A stretch of DNA of 64,000 nucleotides from Massilia violaceinigra (lineage in GTDB: Bacteria; Pseudomonadota; Gammaproteobacteria; Burkholderiales; Burkholderiaceae_D): assembly GCF_002752675.1 (NCBI RefSeq), contig NZ_CP024608.1:2542001-2606000 (forward strand), read 5' to 3'. The position numbers were made by a program, and so were the translations under genes. Below, in pieces: positions 9,101-16,756 of this stretch (position 1 is the first letter of the stretch; every line of letters begins with the position of its first letter). Below the pieces are notes generated by a model, which had not been told where the DNA came from, did no database searches, and saw only the letters and a program-made list of their open reading frames with translations.

Positions 9101-10848
9101 CCCTCGATGCGCTGACGATCGATAAGACGAAGCTGTCGTTCAAGGGCTTGAGCGGGGATGCGCTGACCGAGGCGCTGAACGCTGCAATCTCGAAGACGAT
9201 GGACGACATGGCCGAGGCCGTTTTCCCCGACCTGAACGGTTTCCGCGAGGTCGGCGAGGGGTATGCAGAGACGGTAATCCGGCTCGCATCGAATTCGGCG
9301 ATTCTGGACTCGGCCCTGTCCTCGATCGGCATGACGTTCGGCGCCACAGGCGTGAGCAGCCTGGCCGCGCGCCAATACCTGATCGACCTGGCGGGAGGTA
9401 TTGACGCGCTGTCGGAGCAGGCATCCGGCTTCGCCAACAACTACTTGACGGAGGCGGAGCGCCTGGCGCCGGTGCAAAAGCAGGTCGCCGAGCAGATGGC
9501 CGCGCTCGGCCTGGCCGGCATCACAACGCGGGACCAGTTCAAGGAAGTGGTGCTTGGGCTCGACCTGAACACTGCGAAGGGCGCCGAGACCTACACGAGC
9601 CTGATGGCGTTGCAAGAAGCTTTTGCCCTGGTCACACCGGGTGCGAAGGATATGGCAGCGGTGATCGAGGAGCGGGCCGGCCTGCAGGAAGAATACGACG
9701 CGGCCACGATGACGTCCGCGCAGCTGCTCGCAAAGCAGCGGGACGCGCTTGATGAAAGTAACCGCGCCCTGTTCGACAGCGTTGTTGCAGCGCAGGCGGC
9801 CAAGGACGCAAACGAAGCCACGGCGGCATCGATGAGGTCGTACGCGGAGCAGATCGCCACCTTGGAGCAAGCCAGCATGACGCTGGAGCAGCGGCGCGCC
9901 GCGGAGATTGCAGGCCTCGACGCCACGGTGGCCCCGCTCGCCATGCAGCTGCACGCCATGCAGGACCAGGCAACGGCAGCGAAGGAAGCGGCTGCCGCGC
10001 TTGATAGCGCTGCTGCATCCGCTCGTGCCATCGCCGCGGAACGGGCAGGCCTTGAGCGAGAAATGATGCAGCTGCAGGGCGACACGGCAGGATTGCGCAA
10101 ACTAGAACTCGACGCGCTCAATCCTGCAAACGAGGCCTTGAAGGAAGCAATTTTTGCCATCCAGGACAAAAACGCAGCGGATGCGCTTGCGGCCAAGTCA
10201 GCGGCGGATGCCCTCAAGCTTGCCCAGGATGCCGCGAAGGAGCAACAGGATATTGCTGACGACGCCAGGCGCGCCGCTGAACAGATCCAGAGCGCCTACC
10301 GGGCAATTACCGAGTCGATCTTTGATGAGGTCGCGCGCGTTCGCGGAATGCTGAACGAAAACACGCCGGCATCGATAGCCGATGCGCAGGCTGCATTTTC
10401 GATCAAAACGGCGCAGGCGCGCGCGGGGGACCAGGAGGCGGCAAAGCTCCTGCCCCAGCTTTCGAAATCGTTACTCGACCTTTCCGAGGCCAACGCGCTG
10501 ACAGCGATGGACCGCGACCGCGTCCGCGCACAGACGATGGGTAGTCTGATCGACACCGGGAACATCTTGTCGCGCATGTTCGGCCTCGAACCCTCCGTGC
10601 TCGCGGCCGGCGCGGCTGCGAGCACGCCGGCGCCGGCGGTGCCTGGCCAGCCATACGTGCAGAACGTGGCAGTTCAGGGCGGTGATACCAGAGGGCTGGA
10701 AGTGGTGGTCGAGCGCTTGACCGCGCAGGTCGCCGCCCAGCAGACGGTGCTCAACAGGATTGCGTCGAACACGCAGCGGTCTGCCGACACGCAGGACCGA
10801 CTGTCCGATGGCGGCGTCGCCGTACGCACGAAAGAGGTGCCAGCGTGA
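6178..10848 (+). CDS. Tail tape measure protein
   Basis: A 1556-residue protein that sets tail length and is injected with the DNA. I chose the ATG at 6178 because GAGG lies five bases before it; an in-frame GTG at 6154 falls inside the terminator hairpin. The N-terminus has the tape measure pattern: an amphipathic ADVARIRTDMDQARR helix, a hydrophobic segment (TALGAIAGALSVAAFAGMI), then TGTDLEKAA-type helices. Ala/Glu/Lys-rich coiled coil covers roughly residues 320 to 420. A hydrophobic stretch and a run of nine glycines lie near residues 750 to 770. The C-terminal third is again coiled coil, and the protein ends in a short Gln-rich helix. It is the largest gene of the prophage and overlaps the next gene by four bases. 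Confidence 0.93.
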   Translation: MLAGQLEIQLMADVARIRTDMDQARRTVEDNTTRMAKAADMAKTALGAIAGALSVAAFAGMIKGSLDAIDSLTDLSTRTRITVEDLAGLSYGAKLSGTDLEKAAASITKLATNMGADADKFSKLGVTAKEPIEAFKQFATVFKNIEDPQQRAALGAAVLGKSWQDAAVLLDEGGEGIAELVKRGQQLSGITTQSSADAAAFNDMLDEFGAIAAGAGARVATGLLPMLNLLAGDLLKTAEGAEEVGNSFSPLTETFRALVILGGNVAFVFKTIGNDIGGIAASVASLVTLDFDALKNIDKTMKEDATSGRAAFDAWEKRWLEVGKTAKKVEAEVQASSQAERDAAAERAAAYLKDAELKAAAEKKTAEAAAQAKRIAAEAKRERDAAAKRAAQESAAAIKQANDFIEALKVEASQVGLGSDQLKMMAAARAAAVAPTAELRTKIMEEALALDIATKAAKAKADADQVMAQARANSDSEVAAINSETEALLTKIRTHGMLPEAITLARIAELEAAKQAAVLTEEGIADIQRRIDALKGLADAQVGAGALGDAPGLTQAKELLEVMAELDEATKSAAAGMAASFGKIGSAIGGLTTALSGYGRAQAAIAAQLAAVKDDKRNSPETVLKAEIAAAKQSAQARVKSYGDMANAAKGFFKDNSTGYKVMEGAEKAFRATEMAMAIETMLTKSGLLTAFTSLFVTSRATELAADDAATGKSIINSGLRAAADGVAAFAKTLASLPFPYNVAAGAAVIALLAGVGVAMSGGGGGGGGGMAAADVQKKQGTGGVFGDKDARSASIERSLEMLEANSGNLIPLNQGMLSALRSIEASMKGLTNLIVRAPGVVDGSNMGIQTGVKQNGQAIVNSQLLGSSINPLASVMQKVASFIFGKVTTTIVDSGILFGGRVNDLQAGAGYEQYASVDTKKKGLFGSSTKNSTNTQGLDPALASQFARIFTDVETALGSAAESLGVRVEHVTATLDALTIDKTKLSFKGLSGDALTEALNAAISKTMDDMAEAVFPDLNGFREVGEGYAETVIRLASNSAILDSALSSIGMTFGATGVSSLAARQYLIDLAGGIDALSEQASGFANNYLTEAERLAPVQKQVAEQMAALGLAGITTRDQFKEVVLGLDLNTAKGAETYTSLMALQEAFALVTPGAKDMAAVIEERAGLQEEYDAATMTSAQLLAKQRDALDESNRALFDSVVAAQAAKDANEATAASMRSYAEQIATLEQASMTLEQRRAAEIAGLDATVAPLAMQLHAMQDQATAAKEAAAALDSAAASARAIAAERAGLEREMMQLQGDTAGLRKLELDALNPANEALKEAIFAIQDKNAADALAAKSAADALKLAQDAAKEQQDIADDARRAAEQIQSAYRAITESIFDEVARVRGMLNENTPASIADAQAAFSIKTAQARAGDQEAAKLLPQLSKSLLDLSEANALTAMDRDRVRAQTMGSLIDTGNILSRMFGLEPSVLAAGAAASTPAPAVPGQPYVQNVAVQGGDTRGLEVVVERLTAQVAAQQTVLNRIASNTQRSADTQDRLSDGGVAVRTKEVPA

Positions 10849-11891
10849 GCGCCGCCGATTTCTGGCTGATCCGGCCGGTTGCCATCACCGACGCCATGCT
10901 GATCAGCAGCACGGTGCCCGAGGGGCTGGCGCAAGAGTATTCGTCTGGTTCCACATACGTCCTGGGCGCCGTCGTTGGTGTAAGCACGGGAACGAAGCAG
11001 GCCGTCTATCAGGGGCTCCTGGCGAGCAATGTTGGACACGCTCCTGCCACCTCGCCAACCTGGTGGAAGCCGCTGGGGACAGTCTACGCGCCCTACAGCG
11101 CGGGCACCTCCTACGGCCTAGGCGATGTGGTGTCGAGCATTTCGGCCAACGTGCACGACCTATACGAATCCCAGGCGGCGGGCAACTTGGGCAACGCGCT
11201 CACCGACAAGGCCAAGTGGCTGCGCAAAAGCGCGACGAATCGCTGGAATGCGTTCGACAAGGCGCTGAACAGCCGAACCGTCGTGCCGAACTCGATCAGC
11301 TTCGTCATAGCGCCCGGCCTGGTCAACACCGTTACCCTGCTCAACGTCGAGGGCGCCAGCGCGACCATCACGCAGTCGGGCACCGGGTACACGCGCACGC
11401 AAAGCCTGGTGCGGCATCACGTCCTGAACTGGTATGACTTCTACTACGAGGTTCCGATCAGGGTCGGTGATGTGGTGTTCGATGGCGTGCCGCCCTACGC
11501 AGCGTCGTCGCTGACAATCACGATCGAGAACGCTGGACTCGATGCCGCGATAGGCGGGTGCTTCGTTGGAAAGTCGCGGACGATCGGCACCACGCAATGG
11601 GGCGTGACCGGCGGGACGCTCAGCTACTCCACGGTCGACACCGATAAATTCGGCAATGTGACCATCTTCAAGCGCGCGAACGCCAAGCGCCTCAATTTCG
11701 AGGTTCGCATACCGGATGGCTTTGAAGACGAGGCGCACCGGCTGCTTACCGAATACACCGATGTCGAGCTGATCGTCATCGGCTCTACGAAATATTCAAT
11801 GACCTATGCCTACGGTTACATCGACCAGTGGGAAGTGCCGATTTCAAACAGTGGCCAGAACGCGCCGATTTCATTCCGAGGACTGATATGA
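10845..11891 (+). CDS. Distal tail protein with two CBM5/12-like repeats
   Basis: A 348-residue tail protein starting at an ATG that overlaps the tape measure stop. Residues about 30 to 75 and 82 to 130 look like two repeats of the chitin-binding CBM5/12 type: YSSGSTYVLGAVV...AVYQGLLASNVGHAP...TWW, then YSAGTSYGLGDVV...DLYESQAAGNLGNA...KW, each with the spaced Tyr, Gly and Trp residues of that fold. The rest is beta-rich and typical of tail-tip or baseplate hub proteins. Such modules could help the virion hold on to cell-surface or environmental glycans. Tail assignment is firm from context; sugar binding is inferred. Confidence 0.75.
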   Translation: MSAADFWLIRPVAITDAMLISSTVPEGLAQEYSSGSTYVLGAVVGVSTGTKQAVYQGLLASNVGHAPATSPTWWKPLGTVYAPYSAGTSYGLGDVVSSISANVHDLYESQAAGNLGNALTDKAKWLRKSATNRWNAFDKALNSRTVVPNSISFVIAPGLVNTVTLLNVEGASATITQSGTGYTRTQSLVRHHVLNWYDFYYEVPIRVGDVVFDGVPPYAASSLTITIENAGLDAAIGGCFVGKSRTIGTTQWGVTGGTLSYSTVDTDKFGNVTIFKRANAKRLNFEVRIPDGFEDEAHRLLTEYTDVELIVIGSTKYSMTYAYGYIDQWEVPISNSGQNAPISFRGLI

Positions 11892-12736
11892 CAATAACCC
11901 AAGTGATCACCGCGCTGCCACCGGCGCCGAACCCGCTCACGGACACCCCGGCCGTGTTCAGCGAGAAGGCAGCGGCATCCGTAGCGGCGCAGCAGGGTCT
12001 TCCGCCCGAGATCAATGCCTGGCGCGTTCAGGCGAATGCATTGGAAGCGAACGTCAACGCGAAGGAGTCCGCAGCGAGCGCAGCGAAGACGGCGGCGGAA
12101 ACAGCGCGCGACGCCGCGCTCGGGTACAAAAATACGGCACAACTCGCCGCCGATGCCTCCATGAGTTACAGGGACCAAGCCCAATCTTGGGCGGGAGCGG
12201 CAGCAGGCAGCGCGGCGACGGCAAGCAGCATCGTTGCCTTCGTCGACACGAATTCGATCGCGAAAGGAAGTATTGACGCGTCGAAGCAGGTTCGCTTCGA
12301 GTGCGACGCGCTGATTCCACCGGGCACAGTTATTCCGTTGACTGTGCCAGCGGCCGGGGGGACCCTCGCGCTGCTGTCCGATCTACAGGAACTTACACGG
12401 GCGATGACCTTCTACGACAACGGCACGAGCACTGCGGTGGCCTATGCGAACGGTGGCACCCAGCGTGTGGCACCGGCGTCGGGCGCGAAGACGATGAGCT
12501 TCACGGGCTGGCCGGCCAGCGGCAAGCAGGCGGTGCAATTTCTTGAGCTGGTAAATATCGCCCTTGGAGGCAATCCGGCGTGGCCTGCGGGCGCGCGGTT
12601 CATCCGGTACGATGGCGTGATCCAGACGACTGCAGCCGCGGCGAATATCACGTGGCAGACAGGCGGCACCGATTACGTCATGGTGTCGACGCGCGATGGC
12701 GGCACCACGCTCATCGTGTCAGTGCTACGAGGCTGA
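11888..12736 (+). CDS. Phage tail fibre protein
   Basis: A 282-residue protein. The ATG at 11888 overlaps the previous stop (ATGA) and was preferred to an upstream in-frame start inside that gene. Residues about 30 to 110 are an Ala-rich helical repeat (AKTAAETARDAALGYKNTAQLAADASMSYRDQAQSW cut into heptad-like units), a usual trimeric coiled-coil shaft pattern of fibres. The C-terminal half is Gly/Thr-rich beta structure (SGAKTMSFTGWPASGKQAVQ), probably the receptor-facing tip. It stands between the distal tail protein and another fibre-like gene. Confidence 0.75.
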   Translation: MTITQVITALPPAPNPLTDTPAVFSEKAAASVAAQQGLPPEINAWRVQANALEANVNAKESAASAAKTAAETARDAALGYKNTAQLAADASMSYRDQAQSWAGAAAGSAATASSIVAFVDTNSIAKGSIDASKQVRFECDALIPPGTVIPLTVPAAGGTLALLSDLQELTRAMTFYDNGTSTAVAYANGGTQRVAPASGAKTMSFTGWPASGKQAVQFLELVNIALGGNPAWPAGARFIRYDGVIQTTAAAANITWQTGGTDYVMVSTRDGGTTLIVSVLRG

Positions 12737-12738
12737 TC

Positions 12739-13404
12739 ATGACGCCTATCGACGCCCGCCGCAGCGGGTTTTACGGGAAGCGCGCGCGCATCCCCATGAC
12801 CGCAACCTTTACCAGCAGCGGCACATGGACGGCACCCGCATCCACCACAATGGTCGACAGCCTGATCGGCAAAGGGAGCAACGGCGGCGCGGCGCCCCTA
12901 CTCAGCGCGAGCACGACGGTGGCAACAGTGTTCTGGTACATCGGCAGCGGCGGCTCGAATGCCGGCACCTATGACTGGGCCTCTGCAACAAATTCAGCGA
13001 TTGCGCAGCGTAACGCGATCAACGCCGGTGGCAACCCGAGCTATACCTTCTACAACATCAGCCAGCATTCAAACAACACGTACACGGTTGCCACTGCTGG
13101 CTACTCATTGTCGGGCGTGGTCGCGGGATCGGCCACGATTGTGTATGAAACCGGCTGGCTGAGCAGCGGAAATATCGCTGGCGGCGGGTCTTCGCAAAAC
13201 TGGTCGGCCACGGTCAGCTGGAACTACTACGGCTCGCCGACGAACGGCAGCGATAGTACCGCGCTCGGCTACACCTTTGCCGGCGGCATCAGCGGCGGCG
13301 TTGCGCCGACTTCCACGCACTACAACATCGCCGTCACTCCTGGCAACGGATACCCCATCGTGGTGCCGCCAGGCGGATCGGTGACGATCAACTATTACCA
13401 GTAG
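12739..13404 (+). CDS. Tail fibre tip or accessory protein
   Basis: A 221-residue protein. The chosen ATG at 12739 lies two bases after the fibre stop; an in-frame start farther upstream would overlap the fibre gene by 150 bases. Near residue 25 it has TFTSSGTWTAPASTTMVDSLIGKGSNG, the pattern of the glycine-rich domain often found at fibre tips, although the body is less Gly-rich than usual. It is Ser/Thr/Tyr-rich, low in charge, and ends with the strand SVTINYYQ. The following hairpin marks the end of the tail transcript. Confidence 0.65.
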   Translation: MTPIDARRSGFYGKRARIPMTATFTSSGTWTAPASTTMVDSLIGKGSNGGAAPLLSASTTVATVFWYIGSGGSNAGTYDWASATNSAIAQRNAINAGGNPSYTFYNISQHSNNTYTVATAGYSLSGVVAGSATIVYETGWLSSGNIAGGGSSQNWSATVSWNYYGSPTNGSDSTALGYTFAGGISGGVAPTSTHYNIAVTPGNGYPIVVPPGGSVTINYYQ

Positions 13405-13424
13405 GCCCGCACGCTCCACCTCTA

Positions 13425-13448
13425 GCCACCTTCGGGTGGCCTATTTTT
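13425..13448 (+). terminator. Rho-independent terminator after the tail genes
   Basis: GCCACC (13425-13430), loop TTCG, GGTGGC (13435-13440), then CTATTTTT. The stem is stable with a UUCG-type loop and a T-rich tail. It lies between the fibre genes and the lysis cassette. Confidence 0.75.
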
Positions 13449-13458
13449 AAGGCAACGA

Positions 13459-13734
13459 ATGATGAACGATCAAGAGCGCGACGCCATGCTGGTGTCGATC
13501 AAGACGGCTTTGTCCGATAACACGCGCAAGACCGAGCAGATACTAACCGCCTTCCCATCCGGAGACACGGACGGCCACCGACGCTATCACGAAGCCGTGA
13601 TCGAGTGGCGCGAGCTGCGCAACCGGCTGGTGCGCGAGGCGCTTATCAAGGTCACCCAGGCGGGCGCGCTGGCCGGCGCCGGCTGGGTAGCACTGGCCAT
13701 GTGGCAGGCGCTCAAGATCACGGTGAAGCAATGA
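13459..13734 (+). CDS. Lysis-cassette protein with one C-terminal membrane segment
   Basis: A 91-residue protein starting after AAGG. The N-terminal two thirds are charged and helical (DQERDAMLVSIKTAL, HRRYHEAVIEWRELRNRLVREALIKV); the C-terminal AGALAGAGWVALAMWQALKI is a likely membrane helix. It is coupled by ATGA overlap to the two-helix holin candidate. Small one-helix proteins at this site act as holin partners or antiholins in some phages. That role is inferred from place only. Confidence 0.6.
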   Translation: MMNDQERDAMLVSIKTALSDNTRKTEQILTAFPSGDTDGHRRYHEAVIEWRELRNRLVREALIKVTQAGALAGAGWVALAMWQALKITVKQ

Positions 13735-13952
13735 GGCTCATCGACGACTGGCGCACGGTTCTGCGCAAAGCCTGGAGCGTGAAATTCAACGTGGCGGCCA
13801 CACTGTTCGGCGCCGCCGAGGTGGCCGTGGCCATCTGGAAGCCGGAGGGCATGCCGAACGGGGTATTCGCTGGGGGCGCCGCGGCTGTCTCCATTTTCGC
13901 AAACGTGTCGCGCCTGCTCGCGCAGAAGGAATTACATGGCACTGACAAATAA
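13731..13952 (+). CDS. Holin (DUF7940-like)
   Basis: A 73-residue protein beginning RLIDDWRTVLRKAWSVK, a conserved start in a small phage holin family, followed by two hydrophobic helices (NVAATLFGAAEVAVAIW and GVFAGGAAAVSIFANVSRLL) and a short charged tail. Holins collect in the inner membrane and open pores or depolarise it to time lysis. The start overlaps the previous gene (ATGA) and the gene overlaps the endolysin by 17 bases. Confidence 0.75.
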   Translation: MRLIDDWRTVLRKAWSVKFNVAATLFGAAEVAVAIWKPEGMPNGVFAGGAAAVSIFANVSRLLAQKELHGTDK

Positions 13953-14394
13953 GCAGCGCGCCGGCTGGTGCGCAATCGCCGTCACCATCGTGGGCGGTTT
14001 CGAGGGCCTGCGCCAGGCGGCCTACCTTGATCCGGTCGGGATCCCAACGATCTGCTTCGGGGAAACCAAAGGCGTACGGATGGGCCAGCGCGCCACGCTC
14101 GACCAGTGCAATGCCATGCTTGCCGCCTCCCTGCAACTGGCGAACCATGCCGTGGACGACTGCATCCGGGCGCCGCTGCCCGATTACCGGCGCGCCGCGC
14201 TGGTCAGCTTCGCCTACAACGTCGGCCAGACCAGCCTGTGCGGCTCCACACTGGCGCGCAAGTTGAACGCGGGCGACACGCTGGGCGGCTGCGATGAGCT
14301 GCTGCGCTGGACGTACGCCAAGGGCATCAAGCTGCCCGGGCTGGTGACGCGGCGCCAGAAAGAGCGCAACTACTGCCTCGTGGGTGCTGAATGA
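13936..14394 (+). CDS. SAR-type endolysin, glycoside hydrolase family 24 lysozyme
   Basis: A 152-residue muramidase that cuts the glycan strands of peptidoglycan. The catalytic pattern Glu23-eight residues-Asp32-five residues-Thr38 (FEGLRQAAYLDPVGIPTI) matches T4/P21-type lysozymes. The N-terminus has a weakly hydrophobic, Ala/Gly-rich segment (AGWCAIAVTIVGGF) next to the active site, the form of a signal-anchor-release domain, with Cys12 placed as in regulated SAR endolysins. Other family marks are ALVSFAYNVGQTSLCGSTL and LPGLVTRRQKERNYC near the end. It sits between holin and spanin genes. Confidence 0.92.
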   Translation: MALTNKQRAGWCAIAVTIVGGFEGLRQAAYLDPVGIPTICFGETKGVRMGQRATLDQCNAMLAASLQLANHAVDDCIRAPLPDYRRAALVSFAYNVGQTSLCGSTLARKLNAGDTLGGCDELLRWTYAKGIKLPGLVTRRQKERNYCLVGAE

Positions 14395-14786
14395 GCGCCC
14401 TGGGCACGCTGGCCGCCGGCGTCACGGGCGGAATCTGGAAGATCGTGGCCGTGATCCTGCTGGCCGCCCTGCTGATGGTGGGCGCGTGGACCGGCGGCGG
14501 CTGGTTCCTAGCGGCTCGGGACCGTGACGCCGCCCGGGTGGAACTGGTCGCCGAGCAGGCCAAGAGCGCCGCCTACGCCGCTGCAGTGGAGCGCCAGAAC
14601 GCCGCTGTTGCCGCTCTGGCCGATGCCAAGCGCGAGGCGGAGGCGCGCGGGCAGGCCGCCCAGCAGCACGCCGCCGCCGCCGGCCGGCGTTTCGATGCTG
14701 CCGTGGCCAAGGTCGCCAGCGCGCGCGCCACCACGTGCGATGAGGCCATGCCGACCGTGAACCTGATCTTGGAGGCTACCCGATGA
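14391..14786 (+). CDS. Inner-membrane spanin (Rz-like)
   Basis: A 131-residue protein with one N-terminal membrane helix (about 16 to 40: IWKIVAVILLAALLMVGAW) and a long periplasmic Ala/Gln/Glu-rich coiled coil (KREAEARGQAAQQHAAAAGRRFD and neighbours). This is the layout of Rz inner-membrane spanins, which join with an outer-membrane lipoprotein to fuse the two membranes in the last lysis step. ATGA overlaps join it to the endolysin and to the next lipoprotein gene. A single Cys near the end may form the usual dimer bond. Confidence 0.8.
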   Translation: MSALGTLAAGVTGGIWKIVAVILLAALLMVGAWTGGGWFLAARDRDAARVELVAEQAKSAAYAAAVERQNAAVAALADAKREAEARGQAAQQHAAAAGRRFDAAVAKVASARATTCDEAMPTVNLILEATR

Positions 14787-15130
14787 TGGCGCAAGTAAAT
14801 GTGGCGAACACGAAGTTACCCGCGTTCGCGCTTTTTGCGATGCGAATTACCAAAGAAATCAGTGGGTTACGATCCGCGTGCGCGCTTGTTTTGCTTGGCG
14901 TTGGGTTGGTGGTGACCGGCTGTCAGACGCCCCAGCCGGCCGCCACTGTGGTTAAAGTTCCGGTGATGGTCAAATGCGTGTCCGCAGCGCCTGCCCGGCC
15001 AACCTTCGCCATCCAGAAGCTCTTGCCCGATGCCAGCGACGGCGAGAAGGTGCTGGCCCTGGCGCGTGACGTCCCTGTGCACCTCAAGTACGAGGACCAG
15101 CTTGAAGCCGTCATTGCGGGGTGCCTATGA
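14783..15130 (+). CDS. Outer-membrane spanin lipoprotein (Rz1-like)
   Basis: A 115-residue protein with a basic start and hydrophobic segment (ALVLLGVGLVVTGC) ending in a lipobox, then a Pro-rich mature start (QTPQPAA), as in o-spanins. The mature part is about 70 residues and ends LEAVIAGCL. The N-terminal extension before the signal peptide (about 30 residues) is long, so an internal start such as the ATG encoding MRITKEISG is possible. It overlaps the Rz-like gene by four bases. The stop lies two bases before an IS66-type end, so the IS landed directly behind the lysis cassette. Confidence 0.75.
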   Translation: MMAQVNVANTKLPAFALFAMRITKEISGLRSACALVLLGVGLVVTGCQTPQPAATVVKVPVMVKCVSAAPARPTFAIQKLLPDASDGEKVLALARDVPVHLKYEDQLEAVIAGCL

Positions 15131-15201
15131 GGTAAGCGTCTTGCCTGCACCGTCTGGACGTAGTTTGCCGTTCCCGTCAAAGTAGTTCCCACTACTGTTT
15201 G

Positions 15202-15492
15202 ATGGGAACTACTTTGGACACTGAAGTAAAGCCAAGCAGCCGCAAAGGCAAATCAAATTATTCACGCCAGTTCAAGCGCCGACTCGGTGTTGCGGCTTGC
15301 GAGCCCGGCGTGTCGGTCTCCAAGCTGGCGTTGGCTCATCAGGTCAATGCGAACATGGCGTTCAAGAGGCGGCGCGATCTGCGCGCCGGATTGCTGGACG
15401 ATGCCGCACCAGCACCGGCCGCCTTATTGCCCGTAGTCCTTGCCGAGCCGCTGGCCGCTGCAAGGGGAGAACAGGGAAAACGGAAAAAATAG
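15202..15492 (+). pseudogene. tnpA: IS66 accessory protein TnpA, 3' truncated
   Basis: A 96-residue frame whose core matches the helix-turn-helix of IS66 OrfA proteins: YSRQFKRRLGVAACEPGVSVSKLALAHQVNANMAFKRRRDL in IS66-like spacing. The normal C-terminal part is missing: the last codons lie in the 38-base Tn3-type repeat at 15464-15501, so the frame ends artificially in GKRKK. The ATG at 15202 was chosen over a TTG one codon earlier. Without tnpB and tnpC it cannot support transposition. Confidence 0.75.
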
Positions 15493-15503
15493 CACGCTAA
15501 GTA

Positions 15504-15567
15504 TAACGGCTCGCGTTTGAAAACGGGTGTGCTCGCATTCCACGCCGTTTTCAAACGTGAGCCGTTA
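15504..15567. repeat. 23-bp inverted repeat next to the left Tn3-type end
   Basis: Arms 15504-15526 (TAACGGCTCGCGTTTG then AAAACGG) and 15545-15567 pair over 23 positions with a single G-T pair, around an 18-base loop. It lies two bases inside the left Tn3-type repeat and behind the minus-strand cargo genes. It could be a resolution site remnant or a strong transcription stop for the cargo genes, though no T run follows. Confidence 0.6.
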
Positions 15568-15574
15568 CACCTAA

Positions 15575-15922
15575 TCAGTAACTAAGAACGCCAGTGTAAT
15601 CTTCAGGCGTTTTTTTATCCGGCCACCTGGAATCTTCCATAGGTTGCGAGGCGCAATACGAATTGGCCACGATTTTCCCGGTTTTCGAGCCCCTGCAAGC
15701 CCAGATCAGAGTACTGCGATGCTTGAATTGATCCCAAACAAATTGATCGTCCAGCAGCGAGGGCAGCGCTTTTTCATACCCAGTTTTCGGCGAAATTTGC
15801 ATAGGGACACTTTCGCTAGAACCTGGCTTCTTATCCAATGCCTTTTCGGTTTCAGGTATTGTTGTCTGACTCATGCAAACTGATGACGCCATGGCAAGCG
15901 CCACTAGTACGAAAAACTTCAT
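15575..15922 (-). CDS. Small secreted protein, possible immunity partner
   Basis: A 115-residue protein with a clear signal peptide (MKFFVLVALAMASSVCMS) starting after GGAG; an upstream in-frame ATG lacks that spacing. The mature part is about 95 residues with two Cys in STLIWACRGSKTGKIVANSYCAS, followed by the acidic Trp-containing tail DSRWPDKKTPEDY. I do not recognise a named family. It follows the HExxH gene on the same strand after 54 bases and shares its low GC. Small periplasmic proteins with a disulfide next to a toxin-like gene are often immunity proteins; here that is inference only. Confidence 0.6.
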   Translation of the reverse strand: MKFFVLVALAMASSVCMSQTTIPETEKALDKKPGSSESVPMQISPKTGYEKALPSLLDDQFVWDQFKHRSTLIWACRGSKTGKIVANSYCASQPMEDSRWPDKKTPEDYTGVLSY

Positions 15923-15976
15923 TACTTCTCCAATCAATACAGAAACACAATAAAAACGGGAATGCCCGTATTGTAT

Positions 15977-16756
15977 TCAATAGGGCGCCAACTCGGGCAA
16001 TCCGATGATTTGGGGTGCGACATGTTGCGCATCGGTAGGTTCTATTGGTAATGCGGCGATTGGTGCCGGATCTTCTTGTGTGAGATAAAATTCTAAAATC
16101 TCAGTATCGACATTGTTTGGCACGGATTTTTGGCCACCTGGAGGAATCTGCCAATAACTTGCATCATGCAGGTTACCATTACTATCCATGCCAAACGGAG
16201 ACGAAGGAAAAGTCCAACCTTTAGGCGCACCGGGAGGTGGCGGAATGTATCCCCATCCCATATTAGGTGCATTAGTACTCCCGTCGTAGTTTCCGCTGGT
16301 CTTCGTAGCTCCGCTTTGTTCGTAGGATTTCCATTCTCCATTGTCGGTGTGCTGCGTTGAATTATACACTCTCACCTCATTTCCAATAGAGCCGTAATTT
16401 GCGCGAGTTGGCTCTCCTAGATCACGGGCTACACGTGTTTCAAACGCTGTCGCTTGTGCCTCATTGTGACCAAAAATGACATGAGCAATTTCATGAACTA
16501 GCCCCATCGCAGGTGACTGGACCCCGAGAATACCTGTGTCCGAAATTACCTGTAATCCTTGGTTAGGATTCCAACTGATCTGTCCTGACGTTGGCAGGGC
16601 AATCGTAGGTAAGAGTGAGCCTACATGGATCGTTAGACCATCCAGGTTCGGATAATAAATTGCAAAGTTAGGGCTGTGCTTAATGTACTGCAATGTTAGC
16701 ATTAACTGCCCCCTATCTGCCATGCTTATGCTCGGTACATGAATACTTATGGGCAT
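15977..16756 (-). CDS. Putative zinc metalloprotease effector (HExxH, M91/NleD-like)
   Basis: A 259-residue protein without a signal peptide. Residues 58 to 112 hold a small metalloprotease core: SGQISWNPNQGLQV, then GVQSPAMGLVHEIAHVIFGH with HEIAH at 88-92, and a downstream Glu106 in TAFETRVARDLGEP as a possible third zinc ligand. The pattern of a short strand, GVQSPA and LVHEIAH resembles the M91/NleD-type domains found in secreted effectors and polymorphic toxins. The C-terminal 130 residues are Pro/Gly/Asn-rich and low in complexity (GYIPPPPGAPKGW). GC content is clearly lower than in flanking phage genes, so it is a recent arrival. Protease fold likely; effector role inferred. Confidence 0.65.
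   Translation of the reverse strand: MPISIHVPSISMADRGQLMLTLQYIKHSPNFAIYYPNLDGLTIHVGSLLPTIALPTSGQISWNPNQGLQVISDTGILGVQSPAMGLVHEIAHVIFGHNEAQATAFETRVARDLGEPTRANYGSIGNEVRVYNSTQHTDNGEWKSYEQSGATKTSGNYDGSTNAPNMGWGYIPPPPGAPKGWTFPSSPFGMDSNGNLHDASYWQIPPGGQKSVPNNVDTEILEFYLTQEDPAPIAALPIEPTDAQHVAPQIIGLPELAPY

Noticed and set aside
15504..15567. Integron attC site
   Set aside because: Folds well but the outer ends (GTATAAC and GTTACAC) do not fit the RYYYAAC/GTTRRRY core, no extra-helical bases are seen, and no integrase or cassette array is present.
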